64,000 nucleotides of DNA from Rhodospirillales bacterium. Its GTDB lineage: Bacteria > Pseudomonadota > Alphaproteobacteria > TMED109. Shown here piece by piece: positions 19,290 to 28,515 of the stretch; position 1 is the first letter of the stretch, and the number at the start of each line of letters is the position of its first letter. The notes beneath the pieces were generated by a model. The model made no database searches. It was given only the letters and a program-made list of their open reading frames with translations, and was not told the origin of the DNA. The position numbers and the translations under genes are program-made. The DNA lies in NCBI GenBank assembly GCA_028824295.1, contig JAPPED010000016.1, positions 1 through 64,000 on the forward strand, written 5' to 3'.

Positions 19290-20327
19290 ATGAAACGACT
19301 GCTCTTGGCGTTGGTCATCGCGTGGGTCGGATCCGCCGAAGCTGCGGAAAAGCGCTGTCCCTGGCAGCAGGATGATCCCGAGGACCAGATTGGTGCCACG
19401 CGCACGCAAACACCTGAAAACGTGCTTGAATCGATCAAGCTGGTGCGGACCGGCGAGATCATCCGACTCGGTCACGTGTACGACGAGGTGACGCTTGGCA
19501 CGCCGCCGTTTGGCCGTGTGTTCGACGTCACGATTGCCCCGTTCAGTTTCCCGGACGAGGAGGAGAACTCACAGTCGTTCTACTCCGGTGGGGTGGTAGC
19601 GTCGATCGGCCAGATCGCGACCCAGTTCGACGGACTCGCCCATGCCGGGCACGACATGGGCTACTACAACTGCTTCACGCACGAAGACATTGGCCCGGAC
19701 GAGCTTGGGCGCACCAAGGCATTGGGAGTCGAGCTCGTGAAGCCGTTCTTCACGCGCGCAATCCTGCTCGACTTTGTGAACAATTCGGACGTGCCGAAGG
19801 TCGACTTCAACGGCCAGCAGATCGTCGAGGATTCCTACACGATCACGGTTGCCGACCTGGAGGCGGTACTGGCGAACCAGGGAGTAGAAGGTCCCGGCGT
19901 CGGGGACGTGGTGCTGATCCACACCGGATGGGACGCCCTGTTCGGGATCGACAACGAACGGCACTTCAATTCCCCGGGCATTGGCAGCGAGGTTGCCTGG
20001 TGGCTGGCTGAGCGGGGCATCGCCATGCTCGGCACCGATACGCAGCATTCAGAAGCGGCTGTCGGCGGCCGGAGCACCGAGTTGCTCGAAGACCCGTACC
20101 TCCTGGGCGAGGAATACGGATTCATCTTCAACTCCGCGCACTTCATCCTGATCACCCAGCACGGCATTCACTTGCTGGAATGGATGCGCCTCGGGGAGCT
20201 GGCTGCCGCGGTCAAGGCCGATGTCGGCGGTGATGTAAACCCGCACGAATTCCTGTTCGTGTTCTCACCGTTGCCGATCAAGGGCTTGGGTGGTGCCCCG
20301 GGCAGCACGGCCATGGCCGTCCGGTAG
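19290..20327 (+). CDS. Secreted cyclase-family (kynurenine formamidase-like) hydrolase
   Basis: A 345-residue member of the putative cyclase family (metal-dependent, related to kynurenine formamidase). A signal peptide (MKRLLLALVIAWVGSAEA) directs export. The metal-site region reads QFDGLAHAGHDMGYYN rather than the standard HxGTHxDxPxH, a common variant in this branch; Asp and His ligands remain. Later VLIHTGWD and MLGTDTQHSEA fit. Preceded by GAGAGGGAG. The substrate is unknown. Confidence 0.8.
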   Translation: MKRLLLALVIAWVGSAEAAEKRCPWQQDDPEDQIGATRTQTPENVLESIKLVRTGEIIRLGHVYDEVTLGTPPFGRVFDVTIAPFSFPDEEENSQSFYSGGVVASIGQIATQFDGLAHAGHDMGYYNCFTHEDIGPDELGRTKALGVELVKPFFTRAILLDFVNNSDVPKVDFNGQQIVEDSYTITVADLEAVLANQGVEGPGVGDVVLIHTGWDALFGIDNERHFNSPGIGSEVAWWLAERGIAMLGTDTQHSEAAVGGRSTELLEDPYLLGEEYGFIFNSAHFILITQHGIHLLEWMRLGELAAAVKADVGGDVNPHEFLFVFSPLPIKGLGGAPGSTAMAVR

Positions 20328-20546
20328 GCGTCAAGACTGTCGGCCGGTCCGCAACGGCCGGCCGGCGGTTCCCGTCCCACACAGATCGGCCAGGGTGCCG
20401 CCGACCCGCAGGATCGACGAGCAGTCCGGACCAGGAGTCCGAGCTGGCTGAGCGCCCGGCAGCGGCAGACCTGCGCACACGCCCGTGTAACGGCGACAAA
20501 TGGCGGGGCTGGTCCCCCGGGGTGCGAACCCCGGCCTGAGGTGCAA

Positions 20547-21683
20547 CTATTCCGCGAGCGCTGCGTCGCGCACGCGGTGGAAGTTTTGCAGGCCGATCTC
20601 GTTCCGACCGAACATGACTTCGCGCTGCAGCCCCGCCGAGAGGTTGGACTGCACACTCTCCATCATGGCGAAGTCCTCACGATCGAGTACGCCGAGCGCG
20701 AGCTGCAGCGCCTCGTCCCAATCGCGCCCGCACCCTTCGTCGGCCGGTGACGAAAGGGTCATGCGGCATTCCGTCGTGCCCGGTTGCTCGGGGTCGGGAA
20801 AGAAGCGGTACAGCTCCATGTGCGGGCCCTGGCTGATCAGTATCGCGTTGGGAAAAAGGCGATAGATGACGGTTGCGTGCGGGACCAGTCGCCAGTCCGT
20901 CGGGTCATTTCCGCGCTGTTCCTCGATGCTGCGGCGAGGCGCCACGAGGCGCGCATGCCGCCCGAACGGTTCGTACAGGAACGCGCTCTTCAGCACCGTC
21001 TTGGCGATCGTCTTCCGGTGGAGCACGGCCACGTGGTGCAGTTCCAGGAACGTATCGACGCCAAGCTTCCAGTTCATTCGCTTGGTCCAGGCGTGGCTGC
21101 CCCGGTGGGTATGCCCTGACAGTCGATAGCTGCCGAGTTCCGGCCCGAGGGCGCCGAGGCCGGGGTCGGGCACCCGTGACGCCGAAGGGTCGAGCAGCAT
21201 CCAGACCAGACCTTCATGCTCCTCGGTTGGAAACTGCATGAGGCGCGTGTCATCGACATCCACTTCGGGGAAGTGCTCGCTTCCCGGAAGAGCCCGCAGG
21301 ACACCGCAGCGGTCGTAGGCCCAGCCGTGGTAGGGGCACGCGAAGGCTTTGCCCACCTTGCCTCCACCGGAAAGCAGCCGCGCGCCCCGGTGGCGGCACG
21401 TGTTCAGGAGCCCGCGCACCGCACCCTCGTCATCACGCACGAGCAGCACCGGCACCCCAGCGATGTCGAAGGTCAGATAGCTGCCCGGTTCGGGCAACTC
21501 GCATCCCAGGGCCACCAGCAGCGGATGCCGGCGGAACAGCGCCGCATTCTCGGCCGCGAGCGCCGCAGCGGCGGTGTATCGGGCGCCGTCGACCACCATC
21601 GTGCTGTCCGCCTGCGGTACTGCGCGCCGTTCAATCCGGTCCAGCGCCTCCGCGGCCAGTCGTTGTTCGGTTTCCCGCTGCAT
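20547..21683 (-). CDS. Rieske non-heme iron oxygenase, alpha subunit type
   Basis: A 378-residue ring-hydroxylating-dioxygenase-type alpha subunit. The Rieske [2Fe-2S] ligands are in CRHRGARL and CPYHGWAYD. The mononuclear iron site is in DTFLELHHVAVLH (2-His with upstream Asp). The C-terminal domain is the START-like catalytic fold. No beta subunit, ferredoxin or reductase is adjacent, so its electron supply is elsewhere. A truncated copy of its 5' end lies just upstream (21742-21990). Confidence 0.9.
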   Translation of the reverse strand: MQRETEQRLAAEALDRIERRAVPQADSTMVVDGARYTAAAALAAENAALFRRHPLLVALGCELPEPGSYLTFDIAGVPVLLVRDDEGAVRGLLNTCRHRGARLLSGGGKVGKAFACPYHGWAYDRCGVLRALPGSEHFPEVDVDDTRLMQFPTEEHEGLVWMLLDPSASRVPDPGLGALGPELGSYRLSGHTHRGSHAWTKRMNWKLGVDTFLELHHVAVLHRKTIAKTVLKSAFLYEPFGRHARLVAPRRSIEEQRGNDPTDWRLVPHATVIYRLFPNAILISQGPHMELYRFFPDPEQPGTTECRMTLSSPADEGCGRDWDEALQLALGVLDREDFAMMESVQSNLSAGLQREVMFGRNEIGLQNFHRVRDAALAE

Positions 21684-21741
21684 CGCTATCCGTTCGCGGC
21701 TGCGTGTTCGCGCATACTACTGGGAGTCCCATGACATGGCC

Positions 21742-21990
21742 TCAGCAACGCCATCGCGATCTTCGCGCGATTGCCGGCGAGCGCGTCCGGGCAATACTCT
21801 CGGCTGCAAGCGCCGCGGCCGCCGTGTAGCGGGCGCCATCGACCACCATCGTGCTTTCGGCTTGCTGAATTGCACGCCGATCGATGCGGTCCGGCGCCTC
21901 GGCGGCCGGCCGTCGTCCGGTCTCTTGCTGCATCACCAGTCGTTCACGGTTGTGCCCATGCGCATACCACCCGGAGTTCCGTGGCCCGGG
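21742..21990 (-). pseudogene. Truncated duplicate of the Rieske oxygenase 5' end
   Basis: On the same strand, about 250 bases upstream of the intact gene, residues from ATG 21933 (MQQETGRRPAAEAPDRI...) align almost without gaps to the first 45 residues of the Rieske protein, including an identical STMVVDGARYTAAAALAAE. The ~55 bases upstream of both start codons are also similar. After about base 21800 the similarity stops and the frame becomes Arg/Ser-rich. It is a gene fragment left by duplication or the remnant of a second oxygenase gene. Confidence 0.8.
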
Positions 21991-22069
21991 ATCAGCGGCT
22001 GCCGCCCACCAAGGTCGCCTGACGCTGCGCACGGGCCACTTGCAAGTCATCAACCTGGTTGTCAGGAAG

Positions 22070-22262
22070 TGCATCCGCTGACCGGCGGGCGCTACGGCTA
22101 CCGCCGGCTTCACGTGTTCCTGTGGCGCAGGGGCTGCGAAGGGAACGCCAGGCGGAATCTTCCGGCTGTACTCGGAAGAGTGTCTGCAACCGCGGCTCAG
22201 GACGCCGGAGTGTCGGGTCGCGGGGAGGCCACGGCACCGCCGGCGGGCGCACGTCCCGTCGG
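22070..22262 (+). mobile_element. IS3-family transposase (OrfB) remnant
   Basis: A fragment on the plus strand encodes GGRYGYRRLHVFLWRRGCEGN in one frame and then, after a shift of frame near 22152, IFRLYSEECLQPRLRTPECR. This is the helix-turn-helix_21 region of IS3-type OrfB transposases (YGYRRIxxLLRREG...NxKRVxRLYREEGLxxRRK). The integrase core is absent. It is inactive and marks past insertion next to the vapBC module. Confidence 0.75.
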
Positions 22263-22293
22263 AGGCTAGTGGCGGGCATCAATGGATGTTACT

Positions 22294-22313
22294 GTGTAGC
22301 AGTCTTTCTACAC
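22294..22313 (+). promoter_or_regulatory. Candidate vapBC operator
   Basis: Inverted repeat GTGTAG-N8-CTACAC ending 15 bases before the vapB start codon, the expected place for autoregulation by a VapBC complex. Confidence 0.5.
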
Positions 22314-22327
22314 GTAGGGATTCACTC

Positions 22328-22582
22328 GTGGCATTGAACATTCGGAATCGAGCGACCGAGGAGCTCGCCGCGACCCTGGCCAGGTTGACGGGAGAAACCA
22401 AGACACAGGCAGTTACTCGAGCGTTGCAGGATCGCTTGGAACGAATTCGGCGGCGCCGCGTAGGTCGGAGTCTCGCAGCGGAACTCGACGAGATCGCCCT
22501 GCACTGCGCATCCTTGCCGGTGCTCGACGACCGGACGGCAACGGACATCCTGGGCTACGATGACCGCGGCTTGCCGGACTGA
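22328..22582 (+). CDS. vapB: VapB-family antitoxin
   Basis: An 84-residue antitoxin of the PSK/VapB type: N-terminal DNA-binding LNIRNRATEELAATLARLTG, KTQAVTRALQDRL, an RIRRRR linker, and the family's C-terminal ILGYDDRGLP toxin-binding tail. GTG 22328 is the start, placed by the conserved N-terminus. The stop overlaps the toxin start by one base (TGATG). Confidence 0.88.
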   Translation: MALNIRNRATEELAATLARLTGETKTQAVTRALQDRLERIRRRRVGRSLAAELDEIALHCASLPVLDDRTATDILGYDDRGLPD

Positions 22583-22968
22583 TGGTCATCGATACCTCGG
22601 CCTTGGTCGCGATTCTTCAGGATGAGCCTGAGCGCGGAGCGTTCAACGAAGCCATCGAGGCAGCCGACCGGCGGTCCATGTCAGTCGTTTCGTTCGTCGA
22701 GGCATCGATGATCCTTGAGACACGATTTGGACCGGATGGCGTGCGAGCGCTCGATCTGGTCATCGCGAAAGCCGGCATCGAGCTTGTCCCAGTCGACGCC
22801 GAGCAAGCTCATGCTGCCCGAATTGCGTTCCGCGCCTACGGCAAACGGCGTCATCCCGCTGGCCTCAACTTCGGAGATTGCTTTGCGTACGCCTTGGCAA
22901 GAACGCTCGGAGAGCCGCTGCTGTTCAAGGGATCGGACTTTTCGTTGACCGACGTCGACGTGTCGTAG
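22582..22968 (+). CDS. vapC: VapC-family PIN-domain toxin
   Basis: A 128-residue PIN-domain ribonuclease. Acidic active-site residues are Asp4 (MVIDTSALVAIL), Glu40 (SFVEASMIL), Asp99 (NFGDCFAYALA) and Asp119 (KGSDFSLTDV). It should cleave RNA (tRNA or rRNA in known members) when not bound by VapB. Coupled by overlap to vapB. Intact. Confidence 0.92.
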   Translation: MVIDTSALVAILQDEPERGAFNEAIEAADRRSMSVVSFVEASMILETRFGPDGVRALDLVIAKAGIELVPVDAEQAHAARIAFRAYGKRRHPAGLNFGDCFAYALARTLGEPLLFKGSDFSLTDVDVS

Positions 22969-23242
22969 GTCAGGGCATTCGAGTTCGTCCACATGCCGTA
23001 GCGAAGCAGGTTCCGGCGGCGCCAAGTGCGCCTGCGCCCGTCGTGAGAGCCGCCCCGCGGAACGGCCATCGTGCCGTGTCGAGGTGGTTTTGGGATTCCC
23101 GGCCGGGGCCTCAAACAGCACGCAACATTTTGGCGACCGTATTCGTCAAGCCTGCGGCGAATGCCGTATCCCCGGCAACCGGGGAGACGATTGAGCGCAC
23201 CGACCTGGTTCGGGCCGATAGCGACCGAGAGCCGGTCGCCTC

Positions 23243-24523
23243 TCAGGGGGTGTATTGCGGTACGACGTAGGGGCCTTCTGGCACGAACGCCACCCGGGGG
23301 TCGCCGGCTTCGGCCACGCTCCGGGCAATGGCTTCTTCGACCGAATCGATCATCGCGACACCGGTCAGAGCACGCTCCTCTTGATTCAGGCCCGTTGTGT
23401 ACAGCGAGACGGTACCGGCACGCATGGGGGCAAGCTGTTTTTCGGTTTGCCATTCGTCGATGTCGGCATGCTGCTTGTCGAGAAGACTGTCCAGGAACCG
23501 GTCCGGCCCTAGGGCGATGAGACGCCGCTGCGCATCCACGTATTCCGAAGATCCCATGCCCTCCGAGCAGGCCGAGACCACGATGAGGTGCCCCCGTGGC
23601 TCCAGGATGTCGAGGGGGCCGACCATCCCCTTGACCGTCTGGTAATAGGTCTTGTCGAGCGGGTAGCCGGCGCTTGACGTGACGATCGTCGGATAGCGCT
23701 CAGGCACCGGGAGCTCCGTATAAGCGCGGGTAAACGCCACCGCCTGCAGGTGGCTATCCACAATCTCGCCGTAGTTGACGAAGGACATCCGTCGCTCGTC
23801 GTCGAGCACCGTGTTGATCGCGTACGCGCCGCCGATCATTCGGACCACCTCAAGCTGGTCATCGTGCAGTGGATTGTCCTGGAGCACGCAGTTGGCCGCG
23901 TTCGGGTCTTCCATGTAACGGGCGCTGTGGAACGTGGTGATCGTGTCGGCGTGCGCGACACCGGGAGCGATGATCTTTCGCCCGCCCGAGTAGCCCGCCA
24001 TGAAATGCGGCTCCACGAGGCCGATGGCCAGGCGCAGGTCCGCCTCGATAAACCGCCGGTCCAGCTTGATGACGTTGCCGCGCCGGGTGGTGCCGACCTC
24101 CACGTGATCTTCGTCGCGGCGGGCAAAATGGTTCGCCACCTGGACCGCGTCGAGGACCCACCTGTCGCCGACCAGCTCGAGCAGTTCCTCGCCCTCGTTG
24201 GGTCGGTGCAACCCCGTCGCCACGAGGACGGTGATCGCCTCGGCCGGCATCCCGCTCGCCAGCAGCGTGCGCAGGACGACCGGCAGGATGTCGCCGTTGG
24301 GCACGGGACGCGTGATGTCGCAGATCAGGATGCAGGCCGACTTTGATGCGGCAGCGGCCTCACGGAGACCTGGTGCCTTGATTGGGGCGTCCAACGCCTC
24401 TCCGACGGCCCCGGACGGATCGGCGAGCACCGGCATAGCCGGTTTGTGCAGGACGGTTGCCCGCCAGTCCGGTGCCACGTTGACGGCCAGGGATCCGCGG
24501 TCGTAGTTCATGTCAACGTGCAT
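23243..24523 (-). CDS. larA: Nickel-dependent lactate racemase family protein LarA
   Basis: A 426-residue LarA. The N-terminal domain carries the DITRPVPN motif, and GLVEPHFMAGYSGGRKII includes Lys183, equivalent to the lysine that anchors the nickel-pincer nucleotide. Catalytic His candidates are in TGLHRPN and FHSARYM. It racemises lactate or another 2-hydroxy acid; LarA homologues have varied substrates, so lactate is not proven. It is the last gene of a four-gene operon with all cofactor-making enzymes, overlapping larB by 11 bases. ATG 24512 is an alternative start. Confidence 0.9.
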   Translation of the reverse strand: MHVDMNYDRGSLAVNVAPDWRATVLHKPAMPVLADPSGAVGEALDAPIKAPGLREAAAASKSACILICDITRPVPNGDILPVVLRTLLASGMPAEAITVLVATGLHRPNEGEELLELVGDRWVLDAVQVANHFARRDEDHVEVGTTRRGNVIKLDRRFIEADLRLAIGLVEPHFMAGYSGGRKIIAPGVAHADTITTFHSARYMEDPNAANCVLQDNPLHDDQLEVVRMIGGAYAINTVLDDERRMSFVNYGEIVDSHLQAVAFTRAYTELPVPERYPTIVTSSAGYPLDKTYYQTVKGMVGPLDILEPRGHLIVVSACSEGMGSSEYVDAQRRLIALGPDRFLDSLLDKQHADIDEWQTEKQLAPMRAGTVSLYTTGLNQEERALTGVAMIDSVEEAIARSVAEAGDPRVAFVPEGPYVVPQYTP

Positions 24524-25217
24524 GGTCGACTCCGACAGGGTCGGCCCGGTTCGCCCGCGCGTGCCCGATTGCGCGCAAGGCGGCGCAGGCGGCCCCGAAG
24601 CCGTTGTCGATGTTCACAACGGCGACACCGGGACTGCAGCTGGTGAGCGAACTATAAAGCGCGGTCTCGCCGTTCCTGGCGGCCCCGTACCCGGTAGAGA
24701 CGGGCACGGCGATCACCAGCCCCGGGACGAGACCGCCGATTACGCTGACCATGGCGGCATCCATCCCGGCGACTGCGATGACCACGTCCATCTCGGCGAG
24801 CCGGTCGACCTGGTCGAGCAGGCGCCACAGCCCCGCCACGCCGACGTCGCACACGAGATCGCTGGGAACTCCGGCGTAGGCCAGCGTACGGGCGGCTTCG
24901 TGGGCGACGGCCGCATCAGATGATCCGGCCGCCACGATCGCAATGCGGGCCGGGCCTTCCGGCGGCAGGACGTCACCAAGGATGGCGGTCTGCGAGAGCG
25001 CGTGGTAGTCGAGGGCAGCCGCATGCTCTTCCCGCAACGCCTGGACCTGCCGCTCCGATAACCGGGTCAGGAACGTGCTGCGGTTAGCGGCCGTAGCTTC
25101 ATCGAGGATGTGCGAAAGTTGCGCGAGGGTCTTCGTTTCGCACAGGATCGCTTCGTCCAGGCCGATGCGGGCCCGCCGTCCGGCATCCAGCAGGACCTCG
25201 CGGCTGACGTCACTCAC
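24513..25217 (-). CDS. larB: Nickel-pincer cofactor biosynthesis protein LarB
   Basis: A 234-residue LarB, a carboxylase/hydrolase acting on nicotinic acid adenine dinucleotide in the first step of the pincer cofactor pathway. The C-terminal AIR-carboxylase-like core shows IAIVAAGSSDAAVAHEAART, VAGMDAAMVSVIGGLV and AVPVSTGYGA, all family hallmarks. The GTG start at 25217 overlaps the end of larE; the stop overlaps larA. Confidence 0.93.
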   Translation of the reverse strand: MSDVSREVLLDAGRRARIGLDEAILCETKTLAQLSHILDEATAANRSTFLTRLSERQVQALREEHAAALDYHALSQTAILGDVLPPEGPARIAIVAAGSSDAAVAHEAARTLAYAGVPSDLVCDVGVAGLWRLLDQVDRLAEMDVVIAVAGMDAAMVSVIGGLVPGLVIAVPVSTGYGAARNGETALYSSLTSCSPGVAVVNIDNGFGAACAALRAIGHARANRADPVGVDHAR

Positions 25218-26043
25218 CGGGTTGCCCTCGGATCACTGCGCTCCCGCGCCGGTACGACGCAAACCCCACGGGCCCGTGGCGATCGGTCCCGGCAAACAGT
25301 GCGCGCACGCGCTCGCCAAGGTCGCGCCGCTCGTCCTCATCCAGCAGTTCCAGGGTCGGACCGTCGAGTTCCACCGTGACGGCGTCCGCGCGCACGCGGC
25401 AGCGGACCGTGGCAGGCGTCAGCTCCTGACGCAGCATCTGTTCAGCCGAATCGATGGCGTCGAGGACATCATCGGCAATCGATATGCCGGTCTCGACACG
25501 GCTCGACAGGCAGGGGGACGCCGGGAGGCCTGCGAACTGCTCGAGACCGTGTTCGGCCGCCAGCCGGCGAATCGCCGCCTTGTCGATGCGGGCCTCGATC
25601 CACGGATGACGCACGGCGTGATCCTTGGCCGCCCGGAGGCCGGGGCGGAAGTCGTCGAGGTCGTCCAGATTGGCCCCGGAGAGCACGGTCGACGTCGTGT
25701 GCTGGCGGATCGTCCGATAGAGGTTGTGCTTGCAGTAGAAGCAGCGGTTGACCGGATTGCGGAGGTAGTTCGGGTCCGAGAACTCGCCGGCGTCGATGAT
25801 GCTGAGCGGCCAGCCGGCCGGTTCAGCCAGGGCCCGCAACCGTTCGGTGGCCGCGGCGGGAACGGCCGGGGAGACCGCGTGGAACAGCCGTGTTTCGGAT
25901 GGTTTCCGTGTCAGCGCAAGCGCGGCAAGCGTGGTGCTGTCGACGCCTCCGCTGACCGCGACGGCAACGGGTCCCATCGCGTCCAGCACGCCGTGCAGGG
26001 AGGCCAGCAAGTCAGTCGTCGCGGTCGGCACGCTCAATTCCAT
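25210..26043 (-). CDS. larE: ATP-dependent sulfur insertase LarE
   Basis: A 277-residue LarE with the PP-loop SGGVDSTTLAALAL. Three cysteines are in the positions known from the cluster-containing LarE branch: Cys101 and Cys104 (NRCFYCK) and Cys178 (ASPCLSSR). The classic sacrificial type has only the last one, so this enzyme may use a [4Fe-4S] cluster. It thiolates the pincer precursor. The start ATG 26043 is favoured because GGAA lies at -7; ATGs at 26046 and 26055 are alternatives. It overlaps larC and larB. Confidence 0.9.
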   Translation of the reverse strand: MELSVPTATTDLLASLHGVLDAMGPVAVAVSGGVDSTTLAALALTRKPSETRLFHAVSPAVPAAATERLRALAEPAGWPLSIIDAGEFSDPNYLRNPVNRCFYCKHNLYRTIRQHTTSTVLSGANLDDLDDFRPGLRAAKDHAVRHPWIEARIDKAAIRRLAAEHGLEQFAGLPASPCLSSRVETGISIADDVLDAIDSAEQMLRQELTPATVRCRVRADAVTVELDGPTLELLDEDERRDLGERVRALFAGTDRHGPVGFASYRRGSAVIRGQPGE

Positions 26044-27232
26044 CATGATTTCCATCGGCTCGGGCCAACGCCTGCTGTTCGGCGCTGGCACGCAGTTCGG
26101 CCCGTCCGGCTCGGCCGGAATCGGCGGCGCTGACGTCGATCATCTCCGCTTTCGCGGAGCGCCGGCCGCCGGGACGCTCGGCAACCTTAACGCGGACAGA
26201 TCCTGCCGTGCCACCGACGGTTACCATGGTCCGCGGCAGAAGAAGGCGATCGGTCAGCGTCCAGCGCAACCCCAGGGTCGTGGTCTCGAGAAAGCAGCGC
26301 TCAGCCACTGCGCGGACCTGCTGGGGGCGAGCCAGCACCTGGACCCGGACCGCCATCCGATTGTGTTTGCCGGAGACGGCCTGCTGCGTGACGTCGAGCA
26401 CGCCGTCGCTGGCGCGCACCCGCTCGAGCCCGACCGCAAGATCTTCCGGCGACTGGTCGTCCACCTCGAAGGTCAGCACGGCGACCTGATCACCCTGCAG
26501 CTCAACAGCCACCGGATCGTAGAACTGGGCCCTGAGGACGTTGCTCCGGCCCTCGAACGTGCTGCTGCCGAACCCGTGGCCGGTGGCGAGCAGTCGCCGA
26601 GGCACGAAGTCTGCCGCCTGCTCCGGTGCGAGATGGCGCAGGATGGCGGCGCCGGTCGGCGTGATGCGTTCGCCCTCGACCCCGTCGTCGACCATCACCA
26701 TGCCGGCCAGCAGCAGGGAAGTGGCTGGCGCGGGAACCGGGAGCAGCCCGTGCTCCGTCTTGACCATTCCCCGACCGCGGGGGAGCGCGCCGCACGACCA
26801 GGTGGGCGATCCGGCGGCCTCGATCAGCGCCGCCGCTGCGACCAGGTCCACTGGCGTGTCCAGGCCGCCCAGTTCGTGAAACGCCACCTCGGCCACCGGT
26901 ATCCCGTGGACCTCGGCTTCGGCATTGGCGAGCAGCTCGAGAATGTCGAGCGCTCGCTCCTGCACCGCCTGCTCCAGTGAGGCCTGCGCGATCCATTCCC
27001 GTACCGTGTCCGCCGGCGTTGCATGCGGGGGAGCCGGGCAGGCCACCCGGAAACGGCTTCCGCTCAGGATGCCGTCGCTGTGCGCTTCGAATGCGATGGA
27101 TACCCGGTCGCCGAGCCGCAGCGCCTGGACCGCCGCCTCCACGGCCTCACCGTAGTCGGGACGGGCGTCGACCATTGCCGCCGCGAACATGTCGCCGGCG
27201 GCACCTCCTACGGCATCGAGATGAACGTGCAT
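26012..27232 (-). CDS. larC: Nickel insertion protein LarC
   Basis: A 406-residue LarC, the CTP-dependent nickel insertase of the pincer cofactor pathway. The N-terminal HLDAVGGAAGDMFAAAMVD, FHELGGLDTPVDLVAAA, ITPTGAAIL and GHGFGSSTF motifs are family hallmarks. It is one continuous reading frame, unlike the Lactobacillus gene in which larC1 and larC2 are joined by frameshifting. It is the first gene of the operon and overlaps larE. The 280 bases upstream separate it from a divergent SDR. Confidence 0.93.
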   Translation of the reverse strand: MHVHLDAVGGAAGDMFAAAMVDARPDYGEAVEAAVQALRLGDRVSIAFEAHSDGILSGSRFRVACPAPPHATPADTVREWIAQASLEQAVQERALDILELLANAEAEVHGIPVAEVAFHELGGLDTPVDLVAAAALIEAAGSPTWSCGALPRGRGMVKTEHGLLPVPAPATSLLLAGMVMVDDGVEGERITPTGAAILRHLAPEQAADFVPRRLLATGHGFGSSTFEGRSNVLRAQFYDPVAVELQGDQVAVLTFEVDDQSPEDLAVGLERVRASDGVLDVTQQAVSGKHNRMAVRVQVLARPQQVRAVAERCFLETTTLGLRWTLTDRLLLPRTMVTVGGTAGSVRVKVAERPGGRRSAKAEMIDVSAADSGRAGRAELRASAEQQALARADGNHDGIERADRDD

Positions 27233-27512
27233 CGGCAGCTTCTCGGAGGCCCGGGCAGGCGGGCGTCGGGGGATTGGGACAGCGGCACCGCGCCGCTCCC
27301 GTCGCTTCGCAACGCCGCTGCGCTGAATGTCGGCGCGGAGTTCGATCGCGCGGATGCGTCCGTCGCCGCGTGCTGTAAGGTGCGGCCCGCGAGTGTACCA
27401 CCTGTATCAGGCAGGCAATGACGGCCCGAACCGCCCGGATGACTTGCCGGTGCCGCTGCTACGGGTTGTCGAGGGTCCGCCCATCCGCCAATCGCCCGTG
27501 AGTTCCAGTTCC

Positions 27513-28277
27513 ATGCAGCCAGTTTGTCTTGTGATCGGTGCCGGCGCCGGTATCGGGAGTAACGTCGCCAGACGCTTTGCCAGCGAGGGTTACCACGCGG
27601 TCCTGTGCCGCCGTACCGACGAAGAGGGTCTGAAGAAGTCGGTCACCAGCATCGAGCGAGAAGGCGGCAGCGCGTCGGGGTTCCTGTTGAATGCCGTCGA
27701 ACCCGACAGCATCGAGGACCGGATCACGGACGTGGAAGCGAACATCGGGCCCATCGAGGTCGTCGTCTACAACCTCGGAGCCCAGATCGGCAACCGCACC
27801 CTCTCCGATACGACCTACAAGGCGTTTGAACGCGGGTGGCGCATGGCCACGTTCGGCCTGTTCCGCGTGGCCACCAGCGTGTGTCCGCTCATGGTGAAGC
27901 GGGGCAAGGGAACGATCCTGGTGACCTCGGCCACTGCGGCGATGCGCGGCAACAAGGAGCAGCACTCCCATGCGGCGGCCATGGGAGGGCGGCGCATGCT
28001 GTGCCAGTCCCTCAATGCTGAATTCAGCGGCAAGGGGATCCACGTCGTCCATATCCTGATCGACGGGTCGGTGGATGCGCCCGACACCCTCGGCAAGATG
28101 CTCGGGCCCGAGGCCTTTCAGAAGCTTCGTGAGGAACGGGGCATGGAGCATGACGGGCTGCTGCTTCCCGCGAAGATCGCCGAGACGTACTTCCATCTCG
28201 CGCAACAGCATCGCTCGGCCTGGACGCACGAGCTGGATCTGCGGGCGTTCTCCGACCTGCCCTGGTGGAACCACTGA
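27513..28277 (+). CDS. SDR-family protein lacking the YxxxK motif
   Basis: A 254-residue SDR-fold protein: MQPVCLVIGAGAGIGSNVARRF is the cofactor-binding start and VVYNLGAQIGNR replaces the usual NNAG. In the active-site segment (TSATAAMRGNKEQHSHAAAMGGRRML) neither the catalytic Tyr nor the Lys of YxxxK is present. A related SDR subgroup with FASAK in place of YxxxK also carries the GKGIHVVHILIDG ending. It may have an altered or no oxidoreductase activity. The start is ATG 27513; GTG 27498 is possible. Confidence 0.75.
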   Translation: MQPVCLVIGAGAGIGSNVARRFASEGYHAVLCRRTDEEGLKKSVTSIEREGGSASGFLLNAVEPDSIEDRITDVEANIGPIEVVVYNLGAQIGNRTLSDTTYKAFERGWRMATFGLFRVATSVCPLMVKRGKGTILVTSATAAMRGNKEQHSHAAAMGGRRMLCQSLNAEFSGKGIHVVHILIDGSVDAPDTLGKMLGPEAFQKLREERGMEHDGLLLPAKIAETYFHLAQQHRSAWTHELDLRAFSDLPWWNH

Positions 28278-28515
28278 TCGCGGGTCCGCAAGTTCAGCGA
28301 GTCTGTGTCAGCCGCTAGATGAACCGACGCGCCGGGCACCGCCCGCTCCGTCCCGACACGATTGGGACGGAGGCTGCCGAGATGGAGACTCGCGGGTACC
28401 GTCAGGTGGAGCCCGGTCCGCGCCCCGGTGTTGTGCCGCAAGGAAAGCCGGCCTGCCGGTCCGCATGGCGACACCGTGCGGCGGCCATGCGAGCCGATGC
28501 GAGTGGAGGAGCGAT

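Noticed and set aside
22969-23242. Open frames between vapC and larA
   Set aside because: No domain recognised; both neighbours end here convergently, so this is ordinary intergenic sequence.
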